A stretch of 64,000 nt of DNA from Ralstonia soli. GTDB lineage: Bacteria > Pseudomonadota > Gammaproteobacteria > Burkholderiales > Burkholderiaceae. A model generated the notes under the pieces. That model ran no database searches, was not told the DNA's origin, and saw only the letters and a list, made by a program, of their open reading frames with translations. The stretch covers positions 62,001 to 126,000 of the forward strand of contig NZ_JAMXHT010000011.1 in assembly GCF_023955655.1 (NCBI RefSeq), written 5' to 3'. Of the stretch, positions 56,683 through 64,000 are shown one piece after another; positions within the stretch are counted from its first letter, which is position 1; the number at the start of each line of letters is the position of its first letter. The position numbers were made by a program, and so were the translations under genes.

Positions 56683-57777
56683 TCAGACGTTGAACAGGAA
56701 GTGCAGCACATCGCCGTCCTTGACGATGTATTCCTTGCCTTCGGCGCGCATCTTGCCGGCTTCCTTGGCGCCTTGTTCACCCTTGAACTGGATGAAGTCG
56801 TCGTACGAAATCGTCTGGGCGCGGATGAAGCCGCGTTCAAAGTCCGTATGGATAGCCGCAGCCGCGCGTGGTGCCGTGTCGCCGATGTGGATCGTCCAGG
56901 CGCGTACTTCCTTCACGCCGGCGGTGAAGTACGTCTGCAGGCCGAGCAGCTTGAACGCTGCGCGGATCACGCGGTTCAGGCCCGGTTCTTCCATGCCGAT
57001 GTCGGCCAGGAATTCGGCCTTGTCAGCGTCGTCCAGATCGGCGATTTCGGCTTCGATGGCGGCGCACACGGCCACCACCGGCGAATTCGTCTGCGCAGCG
57101 TAGGCGCGCACGGCGTCCAGGTGCGGGTTGTTCTCGAAGCCGTCTTCGCGCACGTTGGCCACGTACATGGTCGGCTTGGCGGTGATCAGGCACAGCGGCT
57201 TGAGCGTGGCCCATTCCTCGTCGGTCAGGTTCAGGCCGCGCACGGGCTTGGCTTCGTCCAGCACCTTTTGCGCCTTTTCCAGCACGGCGACCAGCTTGGC
57301 GGCTTCCTTGTCGTTGCCCGACTTGGCGGCCTTGGTGTAGCGCTGCAGTGCCTTTTCGACCGTACCCAGGTCAGCGAGGGCCAGCTCGGTGTTGATGACT
57401 TCGATGTCCGCAATCGGGTCGACCTTGCCGGCCACGTGGATCACGTTGTCATCTTCGAAGCAGCGCACGACGTGCGTGATGGCGTCCGTTTCGCGGATGT
57501 TGGCGAGGAACTGGTTGCCCAGGCCTTCACCCTTGGATGCGCCTGCCACCAAGCCAGCAATGTCGACGAACTCGACCACCGCGGGCAGCACGCGCTCGGG
57601 CTTGACGATCTCGGCCAGCGCGGCCAAGCGCGCATCCGGCACTTCCACCACGCCCACGTTGGGCTCGATCGTGCAGAACGGGTAGTTCTCGGCAGCGATG
57701 CCGGCTTTGGTCAGGGCATTGAACAGGGTCGACTTGCCGACGTTGGGCAGACCGACGATGCCGCATTGGAGGCTCAT
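56683..57777 (-). CDS. ychF: Ribosome-binding ATPase YchF
   Basis: An Obg-class P-loop protein that binds ribosomes and prefers ATP over GTP, 364 residues. G1 is [14 protein letters not shown], the DxxG motif is in [18 protein letters not shown], and the NxxE motif that replaces NKxD is near YVANVRE. A coiled-coil insertion and a C-terminal TGS domain ([20 protein letters not shown] onward) complete the fold. It is convergent with the MFS gene across a shared terminator. Confidence 0.96.
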   Translation of the reverse strand: MSLQCGIVGLPNVGKSTLFNALTKAGIAAENYPFCTIEPNVGVVEVPDARLAALAEIVKPERVLPAVVEFVDIAGLVAGASKGEGLGNQFLANIRETDAITHVVRCFEDDNVIHVAGKVDPIADIEVINTELALADLGTVEKALQRYTKAAKSGNDKEAAKLVAVLEKAQKVLDEAKPVRGLNLTDEEWATLKPLCLITAKPTMYVANVREDGFENNPHLDAVRAYAAQTNSPVVAVCAAIEAEIADLDDADKAEFLADIGMEEPGLNRVIRAAFKLLGLQTYFTAGVKEVRAWTIHIGDTAPRAAAAIHTDFERGFIRAQTISYDDFIQFKGEQGAKEAGKMRAEGKEYIVKDGDVLHFLFNV

Positions 57778-57896
57778 GGTGAAAAAGGCTCTAAATCAAG
57801 GGGTTGCGTGACGCTAGGGCAGGCGGCAGCACAGCGGAATGCGGGCTGTGCGCGTCGTTCACGGAAAGGCGTGATTGTAACCGCTTCGGTCGCGGT

Positions 57897-58790
57897 CTAG
57901 CCCTGGGATGCGGCCTCGGCGCGCTTGCGCTGCGTGCGGCTGGCCAGCACCAGGGCGATGCCGCCCAGGATGGCGGCAGACGCCGTGGCGAGGCGTGGCG
58001 TGAGCGGCTCGGCCAGGAACAGCACCGCGCCGAACGCCGCAATGGGTGGCACCGACAGTTGCACCGCCGCCGCGCGGATCGCCGTGAGCCCTTTGAGCGC
58101 CGCATACCAGATCACATAGCCGATGCCCGAGGTGAGCGCGCCGGAGGCCAGCGCCAGCGCGATGCCGGCCGGGCTGGCGTGGGCGCGGCCAACCAGCACC
58201 GCGCTCAAGGCGAGCGCCATGGGCGCGGCGCGCAGGAAGTTGCCGGCGGTGGCGCCCAGCGGATTATCGAGCCCGCGCCCACGCAGCGAATACACGCCCC
58301 AGGCCACGCCGGCGATGGTCATGAGCGCGGCGCCCAGCGGTGTCGGCGCAGTTACGCCGGGCGATACCAGATAGACGAGGCCGCCAAGCGCCAGCCCAAA
58401 GCCCGCCCAGCCGAGCAGTTCGAACCGTTCGCCCGCGCGCAGGCCGGCCGCCAGCATGGTCAGCTGCACCGCGCCGAACAGGATCAGCGCGCCCGTGCCA
58501 GCACTCAGGGTCAGATACGCAAACGAGAAGAACACTACGTAGGCGAACAGCATGGTGGCGGCCGTCCAGTCCACGCGTGCGGGTGGCAGCCGGCCAGCGC
58601 CTGCCCGCGCGAGGATGGCCAGCACCACCGCGCCCGACACCAGCCGGAGGCTGGAAAAGCTCGCCGCATCGATGGTCGCGTGCTGCAACGCCAGCCGGCA
58701 CAGCAGCGAATTGGACGCGAACGCCACCATCGTGATGCTCGTGAGCAGTACCGTGCGCAGGGCAAGTTGGCCGTCGTTTGTCGCCGTCAT
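57897..58790 (-). CDS. EamA/DMT-family permease
   Basis: A 297-residue ten-helix drug/metabolite transporter-family protein made of two EamA repeats. It starts MTATNDGQLALRTVLLTSIT. The first repeat contains FASNSLLCRLAL, and the second contains YVIWYAALKGL and LSVPPIAAFGAVLFLAEPLT, which is a strong family signature. The start is placed at 58790, since upstream in-frame sequence overlaps the next gene. The substrate is unknown. Confidence 0.87.
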   Translation of the reverse strand: MTATNDGQLALRTVLLTSITMVAFASNSLLCRLALQHATIDAASFSSLRLVSGAVVLAILARAGAGRLPPARVDWTAATMLFAYVVFFSFAYLTLSAGTGALILFGAVQLTMLAAGLRAGERFELLGWAGFGLALGGLVYLVSPGVTAPTPLGAALMTIAGVAWGVYSLRGRGLDNPLGATAGNFLRAAPMALALSAVLVGRAHASPAGIALALASGALTSGIGYVIWYAALKGLTAIRAAAVQLSVPPIAAFGAVLFLAEPLTPRLATASAAILGGIALVLASRTQRKRAEAASQG

Positions 58791-58804
58791 GGTGGGGTTG
58801 GGTC

Positions 58805-59617
58805 TTATGCGATGGGCGTTGCGCCCCAGAGATGCGTGGCCGCGAGTATGGCAGCGCCGGCCAGCAGCGCCACGCCCAGCGGCGCCGACAAGCGCCGTCC
58901 CCAAGAGACGTTCTTCTCGATGGCCATGGCGGCGGCAAGCACCAGCATCCAGCCGAGGCTGCCGGCGCCCACCACGAACATCAGGAGCATGAGCGCCCAG
59001 CAGCACCCCACGCAGAACAGCCCGTGGCGCAGCCCCAGCATGAACGCCTGCCGCTGTGGCGCGGGGCCGTGCCAATGACTGATGACGAAGCTCAATGGCG
59101 AGCGGCATTGGTCCAGACATCGATATTTGAGCGCGCTGAACTGGAATGCGCCCGCGCCCGCAAGCGTGGCGGCGCCGATCAGCCAGCCATGCCAGCCCAG
59201 CAGCGGCACCCGCGCCACACCGGCGAGCAACAGCGCATGCAGGCCATGCGCCAGCAGGCCGAACGCGCTCCACGCCGCCACGTAGCCCGTGCCCAGCAAC
59301 GCCAGCAGGCGCGGGCGATCCGACCGGCCAGCCACCACGCGGTCAAACGCCTGGAACAGCGGCAGCGTGGTCGGCAGCATCATCGCCAGGATCATCAGCG
59401 TCCAGGCCAGTGCGTACAGCGCCGCCGGCACGACCAGCGAACCGGCCGGCACGACCCGGCACAGCCATGCCGCCGGGCCCGAGGCCAGCCAGTCACCGTG
59501 ATCGAGATAGCGCCCGTATGGGCTGCGCGCCCACAGCCACAGCGTGAGCCAGGCGAGCGTCACCAGGCCGGCCAGCACCGGCACGAAGACGCGTAGATGG
59601 CGCGATGCTGCGTTCAT
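58805..59617 (-). CDS. DUF2182 multi-helix membrane protein
   Basis: A 270-residue protein with about six to seven membrane helices. Blocks typical of DUF2182 are ILAMMLPTTLPLF, FQFSALKYRCLDQCRSPLSF and GLFCVGCCWALMLLMF. The Cys, His and Met content (CLDQC, CVGCC) suggests metal binding, which is also proposed for the family. Its ATG overlaps the stop of the DUF1326 gene by 3 bp, so the two are translated together. Confidence 0.88.
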   Translation of the reverse strand: MNAASRHLRVFVPVLAGLVTLAWLTLWLWARSPYGRYLDHGDWLASGPAAWLCRVVPAGSLVVPAALYALAWTLMILAMMLPTTLPLFQAFDRVVAGRSDRPRLLALLGTGYVAAWSAFGLLAHGLHALLLAGVARVPLLGWHGWLIGAATLAGAGAFQFSALKYRCLDQCRSPLSFVISHWHGPAPQRQAFMLGLRHGLFCVGCCWALMLLMFVVGAGSLGWMLVLAAAMAIEKNVSWGRRLSAPLGVALLAGAAILAATHLWGATPIA

Positions 59618-60216
59618 GCATCAAACAGGAAAGTGCTCTGCAGCGCGTTGTGGTTCTTGAGATCGACGTTGATGCCGATGTCCGCGTTCTTCGAGCGATA
59701 GACCGGCGCCTTGCCCACGAACACCGGCGCGCCGGGCACGGTCGAGAACACGGTATCGGCCAGCGTGGTTTGCGCGCCGCTCGGGCCAAGGTAGGGTTCC
59801 AGCTCGGCGTAGTAATCGGTGCCGATCTTGAGCGTGCCCTTGGCGCCGACGATGTCGAACGTGATCGGCGCGCGCTCCACCGAGACCACCTTGCCGATCA
59901 GTTTGGCCAACTCTGCAATCGGCCCGCCCGCCTGGCCCGTGTAGACCTGGAGCAGCGCCTTTTCCTGCGCTTCCGAGGCCGAATCGTTGAGGAAGATCGC
60001 GGCCGTCCAGTTGCCTTCCAGGATGTTGCCCGGCACGCGCGCGACGGCGGCGACGGTGCAGCCGGACACATCGACACCGTCGATCGTGCCGTGGTCCATA
60101 TGCCACGCCACGATCGTGTCGCAGACCTTGAAATCGGGGTCTTCGCCGATCCAGCACGGGCATAGGACGCGGCAATTGCAGACTTCGAGCAGCCTGCCTT
60201 CCAGGTGATAACTCAT
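59614..60216 (-). CDS. DUF1326 domain protein
   Basis: A 200-residue soluble protein with no signal peptide. The N-terminal Cys cluster EVCNCRVLCPCWIG is the hallmark of DUF1326, whose members often occur beside or fused to DUF2182. The start MSYHLEG has GGAGG 5 nt upstream; the ATG at 60228 is less well placed. The function is unknown; metal handling is a guess from the Cys motif and the partner. Confidence 0.87.
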   Translation of the reverse strand: MSYHLEGRLLEVCNCRVLCPCWIGEDPDFKVCDTIVAWHMDHGTIDGVDVSGCTVAAVARVPGNILEGNWTAAIFLNDSASEAQEKALLQVYTGQAGGPIAELAKLIGKVVSVERAPITFDIVGAKGTLKIGTDYYAELEPYLGPSGAQTTLADTVFSTVPGAPVFVGKAPVYRSKNADIGINVDLKNHNALQSTFLFDA

Positions 60217-60691
60217 GGTTTCCTCCATCCGACGCGGTTGACGATTGCACGCCACGAGGGGGCCACCGGCCGGGTTTGACGGAGGTTGGGGCTGGGGCCC
60301 GGATGGAGGGTCGGAAACGCGCGGGCAGACGGCCGGCGAGATCGAAGACAAGCGGACTCAAGCGGCCCCGCAGCCCAACTGCGGCGCGCCATGCTCGAAT
60401 TCTAGGAAGGCACATCGGCGACGCAAGGCGATTCCCCGCCAGCCGGCGTGGCCCGCCGAAAATGCGTTACGGCGCCGTTACGCGTTACGTTCCAGAAACG
60501 TAACAACTTCGCGCGAAATCGCGTTCCGGGCGAGCCGCGGCCACAGGGCTGGGAAGTCCCTATTTGCACGGAAAACCAAGCTGGGAAAGGCTTTGCGGGC
60601 GATCCGAGTTAGGGCGGGCCTGTTGCGCGCAGACCGGGCATGCCTATTGCACTGTCCTGCTCCAAACGACAAAACGTATCTGGAGCACAGC
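60217..60691. other. Divergent intergenic region with an inverted repeat
   Basis: This 475-bp stretch lies between the DUF1326 gene (minus) and the fliT-like gene (plus). Open frames exist but have no ribosome-binding sites. Near the middle is the inverted repeat at 60484-60504. The fliT-like ATG has TGGAG upstream. Confidence 0.5.
60484..60504. promoter_or_regulatory. Perfect 8-bp inverted repeat, possible operator
   Basis: GTTACGTT and AACGTAAC are separated by 5 nt, for a 21-bp dyad. A further GTTACGCGTTACG run overlaps its left side. The size and spacing suit a dimeric repressor or activator. It lies about 190 bp before the fliT-like gene and 270 bp before the DUF1326 gene. Confidence 0.5.
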
Positions 60692-61069
60692 ATGTCCTGG
60701 ACCGTCGCCACCGCCGCTCGCCCGACCCATACGGTCTCTGACAGCGCAGGCCTGTTCGCCTGCTATGAAGCCATCGCCGGCCTGTCGCAAGACATGGTCG
60801 ATGCCGCCGAACGCGCCGATTGGGATGAGGTCAGCCTGCTGGAGCGTGAATGCGCGGCGCACATGGAGCGCCTCGGCCACGGGCAGCGCGTGGCCCTGTC
60901 GCGCGAAGAGATCCAGCACAAGCGCGACCTGATGATGCGCATCCTGGCCAACGACGCCCGCGTACGCGCCTTGGTTTGCCCGCGCCAGGACGAGCTCATG
61001 CGCCTGGTCAGCGGCGAGCGCCGCGCCATCGGCGCCCGTCAGGCTTACGCCGCCGTTTCTTACTATTGA
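60692..61069 (+). CDS. FliT-like flagellar chaperone, orphan
   Basis: A 125-residue mostly helical protein. LFACYEAIAGLSQDMVDAAE, then DWDEVSLLERECAAHMERL, then KRDLMMRILANDARVRAL matches the layout of FliT, the export chaperone for the filament cap protein FliD. The ATG at 60692 has GGAG 7 nt upstream. No other flagellar gene is in the window, so assignment rests on sequence pattern alone. Other short helical chaperones remain possible. Confidence 0.6.
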   Translation: MSWTVATAARPTHTVSDSAGLFACYEAIAGLSQDMVDAAERADWDEVSLLERECAAHMERLGHGQRVALSREEIQHKRDLMMRILANDARVRALVCPRQDELMRLVSGERRAIGARQAYAAVSYY

Positions 61070-61113
61070 GTACTACTGAGCGGCTTCGCGGTCGTCCTGG
61101 GGCCGGACCCGAT

Positions 61114-61587
61114 TCAGCGGTCGGCCCGCAATTCTCCCCACGACAACAGCACCCGCTGGATGCTGCGCGCATAGGCGTCGCGGTGTGCGGGCGTCTCGGA
61201 GTGGTACGCGCCGATGGCCCGCCACGTGTTTCCATGACGCACCATCTTCTGCTTGAGCAGCCACGCCGCCACGAACACGTTGACGCAGGCGTCGGTCAGT
61301 GCGCGGCGCGTCACGCCGTAGCGCGCCAGCGTGCTGAAGTGGATCGAGTTGATCTGCGCCTGGCCGATGTCGACCGAGCCGTCGGCGTTGCGGTGGATGG
61401 CGCCTGCATCGCCCTTTGATTCAAACCACACGATCGCGCGCAGCACCGTTGGGTTGACGCCCTGGTAGGTGCCGGCCTGCTCGAAGCAGTCGCCCGGGGC
61501 GGCGTGCGCGGCAACGCCGGAGGCGGCCAGCACAAGCGCCGCGCCAAGGCGGCCCCAGGTCAGGCAGAGAGTGCGGGCGCTGGGCAT
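61114..61587 (-). CDS. Lytic transglycosylase, IagB/IpgF type
   Basis: A 157-residue secreted peptidoglycan-cleaving enzyme with a signal peptide (RLGAALVLAASGVAAHA). The SLT fold has its catalytic Glu in LRAIVWFESKGDAGAIHRN. SVDIGQAQINSIHFSTLARYG matches the GLMQIN region, with Gln-Ala in place of Leu-Met. AYHSETPAHRDAYA is the C-terminal motif. Size and layout fit the specialised enzymes of secretion systems and pili. AGGAG precedes the ATG. Third gene of a minus-strand operon. Confidence 0.88.
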   Translation of the reverse strand: MPSARTLCLTWGRLGAALVLAASGVAAHAAPGDCFEQAGTYQGVNPTVLRAIVWFESKGDAGAIHRNADGSVDIGQAQINSIHFSTLARYGVTRRALTDACVNVFVAAWLLKQKMVRHGNTWRAIGAYHSETPAHRDAYARSIQRVLLSWGELRADR

Positions 61588-61607
61588 GGCGGCTCCTGTG
61601 CGGTCGG

Positions 61608-61946
61608 TTATTTCTGCAGGGCCACTTCGAGCTGCCGCTCGATGCCGGCCAGATATGTGTGCGATGCCTCCGACACCACCATGCGCGGCACCGGTTCGGT
61701 GGCCTTGCGCCACTGGGTCGTCACCACCTTGCGTTTGCCGCCGCGCGTGCGGGTCGCAGGCGGGGGTTCGAGCTCGGCGCCGCCTCCGGGCGGCAGCATC
61801 GCCAGCGAGGGAAGCGGCGGATAGACGCGGTCGGGCGCGGCAGCCGTCGCCGGCATCGATGCGTCGGGCGGCGCGGCAAAGGCCGACGCGGCCGGTACCG
61901 TCAGCAGGCCGACGGTGAGCGGGAAGAGCAGGTGGGTCATATGCAT
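61608..61946 (-). CDS. Secreted Pro/Ala-rich protein of unknown function
   Basis: A 112-residue protein with a signal peptide (LLFPLTVGLLTVPAASAFAA). A proline-rich segment (YPPLPSLAMLPPGGGAELEP), a basic patch (RTRGGKRKVV) and a short helical C-terminus follow. No known domain is seen. It lies 20 bp upstream of the lytic transglycosylase and 10 bp downstream of the lipoprotein gene on the same strand. Confidence 0.65.
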   Translation of the reverse strand: MHMTHLLFPLTVGLLTVPAASAFAAPPDASMPATAAAPDRVYPPLPSLAMLPPGGGAELEPPPATRTRGGKRKVVTTQWRKATEPVPRMVVSEASHTYLAGIERQLEVALQK

Positions 61947-61956
61947 GACGTTCCTC

Positions 61957-62352
61957 TTAGTCCTGCGTGCGGATCGTCACGCTGTACGGCTGGCTGGCGC
62001 TGACGGTCAGGTTTTCCAGGCGGACGTAGCCGGCACGCTGCGCGGGCACGCCGTTCCACAGTGCCTGGTTCAGGTAGCGGAAATCCTGCGCCAGCGCGGC
62101 CACCTGGATCGTCGCCGGGCGCTTTTGCGCAGCGGCCAGCGCGCCGGCCTTGGTCAGCACGCTGGTCAGTTGCGGGTCATGCGCGCCCAGCGCATCGGGC
62201 GGAATGGCGAAGGTCATGACCTCGCCGGCGGGCGCGGTGCGGGCCACGGGCGCGGCGGCGGGCGTCTGTGCCGGCAATTGAGCGCAGCCCGCCAGCGCCA
62301 GCAGGGCGAATGGCACGAGCAATGCAGCAGTGCGATCGGAGAGAGTCCGCAT
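61957..62352 (-). CDS. Lipoprotein of unknown function
   Basis: A 131-residue protein starting MRTLSDRTAALLVPFALLAL, with the lipobox ALAGC at residue 24. An Ala/Pro-rich linker and a domain of about 90 residues (EVMTFAIPPDALGAHDPQLT to SVTIRTQD) with predicted beta strands follow. No family is recognised. It leads the three-gene envelope operon with the secreted protein and the lytic transglycosylase. The frame extends upstream to 62574, but that part looks non-coding. Confidence 0.65.
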   Translation of the reverse strand: MRTLSDRTAALLVPFALLALAGCAQLPAQTPAAAPVARTAPAGEVMTFAIPPDALGAHDPQLTSVLTKAGALAAAQKRPATIQVAALAQDFRYLNQALWNGVPAQRAGYVRLENLTVSASQPYSVTIRTQD

Positions 62353-62716
62353 GGCAATGAGGAATGCGTAGATCGGACCCGCACTGTATCGGCGGGTCGC
62401 GCGCGTCAAAACGTCGAATTGCCCGGTTTTTATCGTCCATCCCGGGCGATGACCTGAGCGTGCGTTTTGAGGTGAAAACGGCGTCACATCAAGGGTTTGC
62501 GGCATGCGGCGCGCTTCGCACTTATGCGGCGGGCATGCCACGTTGGTGCTCAAAATGTAGGCAGGGCGCAGCAATGGGTTCGGGTGACGCCGTCACCGCA
62601 AACACGCACCGTAGGCGTAAACACCGAGCGGACGGCGCGATAGGGCAGGTGCCCGCCGCGACACATTTGCGCGGCCGCAAAGCTGCAACACCCCCCGCCG
62701 CTATAATCGGCCCACC
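62353..62716. other. Divergent intergenic region
   Basis: This 364-bp stretch lies between the lipoprotein operon (minus) and the UbiH-like gene (plus). It contains TATAAT at 62702-62707. No gene is seen, and the open frames on the minus strand lack domain features. Confidence 0.5.
62702..62707 (+). promoter_or_regulatory. Candidate -10 element of the UbiH-like gene
   Basis: A perfect TATAAT lies only 9 bp before the ATG at 62717. The transcript would start at about 62713-62715, giving an almost leaderless mRNA. No Shine-Dalgarno site is visible and no good -35 lies at 16-18 bp. Confidence 0.45.
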
Positions 62717-64000
62717 ATGAATACACCCGCGTTTTCCTCTTCCAAGGCGGTTTCCAAGGAGCCTGCGGCCTATCACCTGGCCGTGGTGGGCGGCGGCATC
62801 GTCGGGCGTGCCTGCGCGCTGCGGCTGGCGCAACTCGGTCTGCGCATCGCGCATATCGCGCCGCCCGCGCCAGCATCCGCGCCCGCTGGCCCGGACGCCT
62901 GGGATGCGCGCGTCTACGCGTTTTCGTCCAGCTCGCAGGCGCTGCTGGAGCAGCTGCGCATCTGGCCCGCGCTCGACATGACCCGCGTGCAGCCGGTGCA
63001 CGACATGCGCATCTTTGGCGATGACGCAGCCGCGCGCGGCGAACACGTCCACCCCGACCTGCACTTTTCCGCCTATGCCGCCGGCACGCCGCAACTGGCA
63101 TGGATTGCCGAATCGTCGCTGGTCGAGCGCGCGCTGGAAACCGCACTGCGCTTTGCCCACACCGTGCAGACCTTCCCGCACGCCGCCACCGGCTTCGAGA
63201 TGGAAGCCGATGCTGTGCGCCTGACGCTGGCCGACGGGCAGGTCATCCGCGCGGAATGCGTGATCGGTGCCGATGGCAAGCACTCGTGGGTGCGCGAGCA
63301 GGCCGGCATCCAGGCCGAAGCGAAGCCGTACCGCCAGCTTGGGGTGGTCGCCAACTTCCAGGCCGAGCAGTGGCATCAGGACACCGCATGGCAGTGGTTC
63401 CTCGGCACCTCGGCCGAGCAAGCTGCCGCAGCGGACGACACCACGCCCGCACGCGGCGAGATCCTCGCCATGCTGCCGCTGCCCGATCGCCGTGTCTCGA
63501 TGGTGTGGTCCGCCGACGAGGACCACGCCCGCGAACTGCTCGCCCTGTCGCCAGATGCACTGTGCCGTGCGGTGGAAGCCGCCGCAGGTGGCGCCGTCGC
63601 CGCACGCTTTGGGCGTCTGACGAACATCACGCCCGCGCAGGGGTTTCCGCTCGTGCTGCAGCACGCCAGCCGCGTGGTCGCGCCGCGCGTGGCACTGGTG
63701 GGCGATGCGGCCCATGTGATTCATCCGCTGGCCGGGCAGGGCATGAACCTCGGCCTTAGGGATGTGTCCGAAATCGGCAAGGTGATGGCGGAACGTGAAA
63801 CCATGCGCGATCATGGCGATCTGAGGTTGCTGCGCCGTTACGAGCGCGCCCGCCGCGAAGACCTGCTTTCGCTCACGGCCGCCACGGATGGCCTGCACAA
63901 GCTGTTCGCCCTGCCGGGCGCGCTGCCCCGCACGGTACGCAACGCGGGGATGCGCATGGTGGGCATGACGCCATTCATCAAACGCCTGTTGATCAGGCAC
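62717..64000 (+). CDS. UbiH/UbiF-family FAD-dependent hydroxylase, 3' end missing
   Basis: An aromatic-ring hydroxylase of the ubiquinone pathway family; 428 codons are visible and the frame is open to the last base, so the gene is nearly complete. The FAD-binding Rossmann motif is LAVVGGGIVGRACALRLA near residue 21. The DG motif is VIGADGKHSWVRE, and the second FAD motif is GDAAHVIHPLAGQGMNLGL near residue 335. The C-terminal TPFIKRLLIRH is typical. Which ring carbon it hydroxylates cannot be settled here. Confidence 0.9.
   Translation, partial: MNTPAFSSSKAVSKEPAAYHLAVVGGGIVGRACALRLAQLGLRIAHIAPPAPASAPAGPDAWDARVYAFSSSSQALLEQLRIWPALDMTRVQPVHDMRIFGDDAAARGEHVHPDLHFSAYAAGTPQLAWIAESSLVERALETALRFAHTVQTFPHAATGFEMEADAVRLTLADGQVIRAECVIGADGKHSWVREQAGIQAEAKPYRQLGVVANFQAEQWHQDTAWQWFLGTSAEQAAAADDTTPARGEILAMLPLPDRRVSMVWSADEDHARELLALSPDALCRAVEAAAGGAVAARFGRLTNITPAQGFPLVLQHASRVVAPRVALVGDAAHVIHPLAGQGMNLGLRDVSEIGKVMAERETMRDHGDLRLLRRYERARREDLLSLTAATDGLHKLFALPGALPRTVRNAGMRMVGMTPFIKRLLIRH

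Noticed and set aside
60245-60691. N-terminal extension of the fliT-like frame
   Set aside because: Basic, low-complexity sequence overlapping an operator-like dyad. The ATG at 60692 has a proper ribosome-binding site.
62522-64000. Long minus-strand frame opposite the UbiH-like gene
   Set aside because: The plus strand encodes a complete set of FAD-hydroxylase motifs in order; the minus frame is a shadow.

Overview
The window is GC-rich chromosomal DNA from a beta-proteobacterium. Gene content, gene order and protein sequences fit Ralstonia (R. pickettii-like), judged from recognition only, not from a search. The order his operon / tatABC / degS-type protease / nif3 / mscL / petABC / sspAB and the order hemA / prfA / prmC / grxD / ubiX are both typical of Burkholderiales. 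No phage, transposon or CRISPR array was seen. One tRNA gene (Thr, UGU) is present.

Layout. 1-5225: the distal histidine operon (hisC partial, hisB, marC, hisH, hisA, hisF, hisI, hisE), with the MarC membrane protein between hisB and hisH. 5258-7338: a small membrane protein and tatABC. 7407-16560: a transport and sensing block. It holds a minus-strand ABC importer (binding protein, fused two-domain permease, ATPase), a TctDE-like two-component pair, a second binding protein homologous to the first and divergent from the regulator, and a strongly expressed porin. 16970-19390: a DegS/AlgW-type protease, Nif3-like protein and MscL. 19636-23867: cytochrome bc1 (petABC), sspA-sspB and tRNA-Thr. 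23930-28476: an I78-like inhibitor lipoprotein, an OprB-family porin, a proline-containing mini-ORF, a small ORF and an Nramp-family transporter with an atypical metal site. 29098-33090: cytochrome bo3 quinol oxidase (cyoABCD). 33236-36164: ettA, a CDGSH protein, a YbaK-like deacylase and a small secreted protein. 36352-40553: opgGH for osmoregulated periplasmic glucans. 40800-46925: two small envelope proteins, then the minus-strand hemA-prfA-(lipoprotein)-prmC-grxD-ubiX cluster. 47119-47538: an array of ten 42-bp tandem repeats upstream of hemA. 47946-52713: a three-gene signalling operon led by a phytochrome-like kinase that has lost the residues needed to bind and tune bilin. 53008-56607: a polar amino-acid ABC importer with an MFS permease. 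56683-62352: ychF, an EamA permease, a DUF2182/DUF1326 pair, an orphan fliT-like gene and a three-gene envelope operon with a lytic transglycosylase. 62717-64000: a UbiH-family hydroxylase that runs off the window.

How the genes work together. The bc1 complex and the bo3 oxidase are two branches of ubiquinol oxidation. ubiX and the UbiH-like gene at the right edge serve ubiquinone synthesis. tatABC exports folded proteins, probably including the Rieske protein and one binding protein encoded here. prmC methylates release factors such as the product of prfA.

The most interesting items are the degenerate phytochrome operon (50425-52713 and downstream), the minisatellite (47119-47538), the Nramp-like transporter with its candidate leader peptide (26374-28476) and the two-binding-protein sensing module (7407-15114). 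All functional calls rest on motifs visible in the translated sequence and general family knowledge; nothing was searched or measured.
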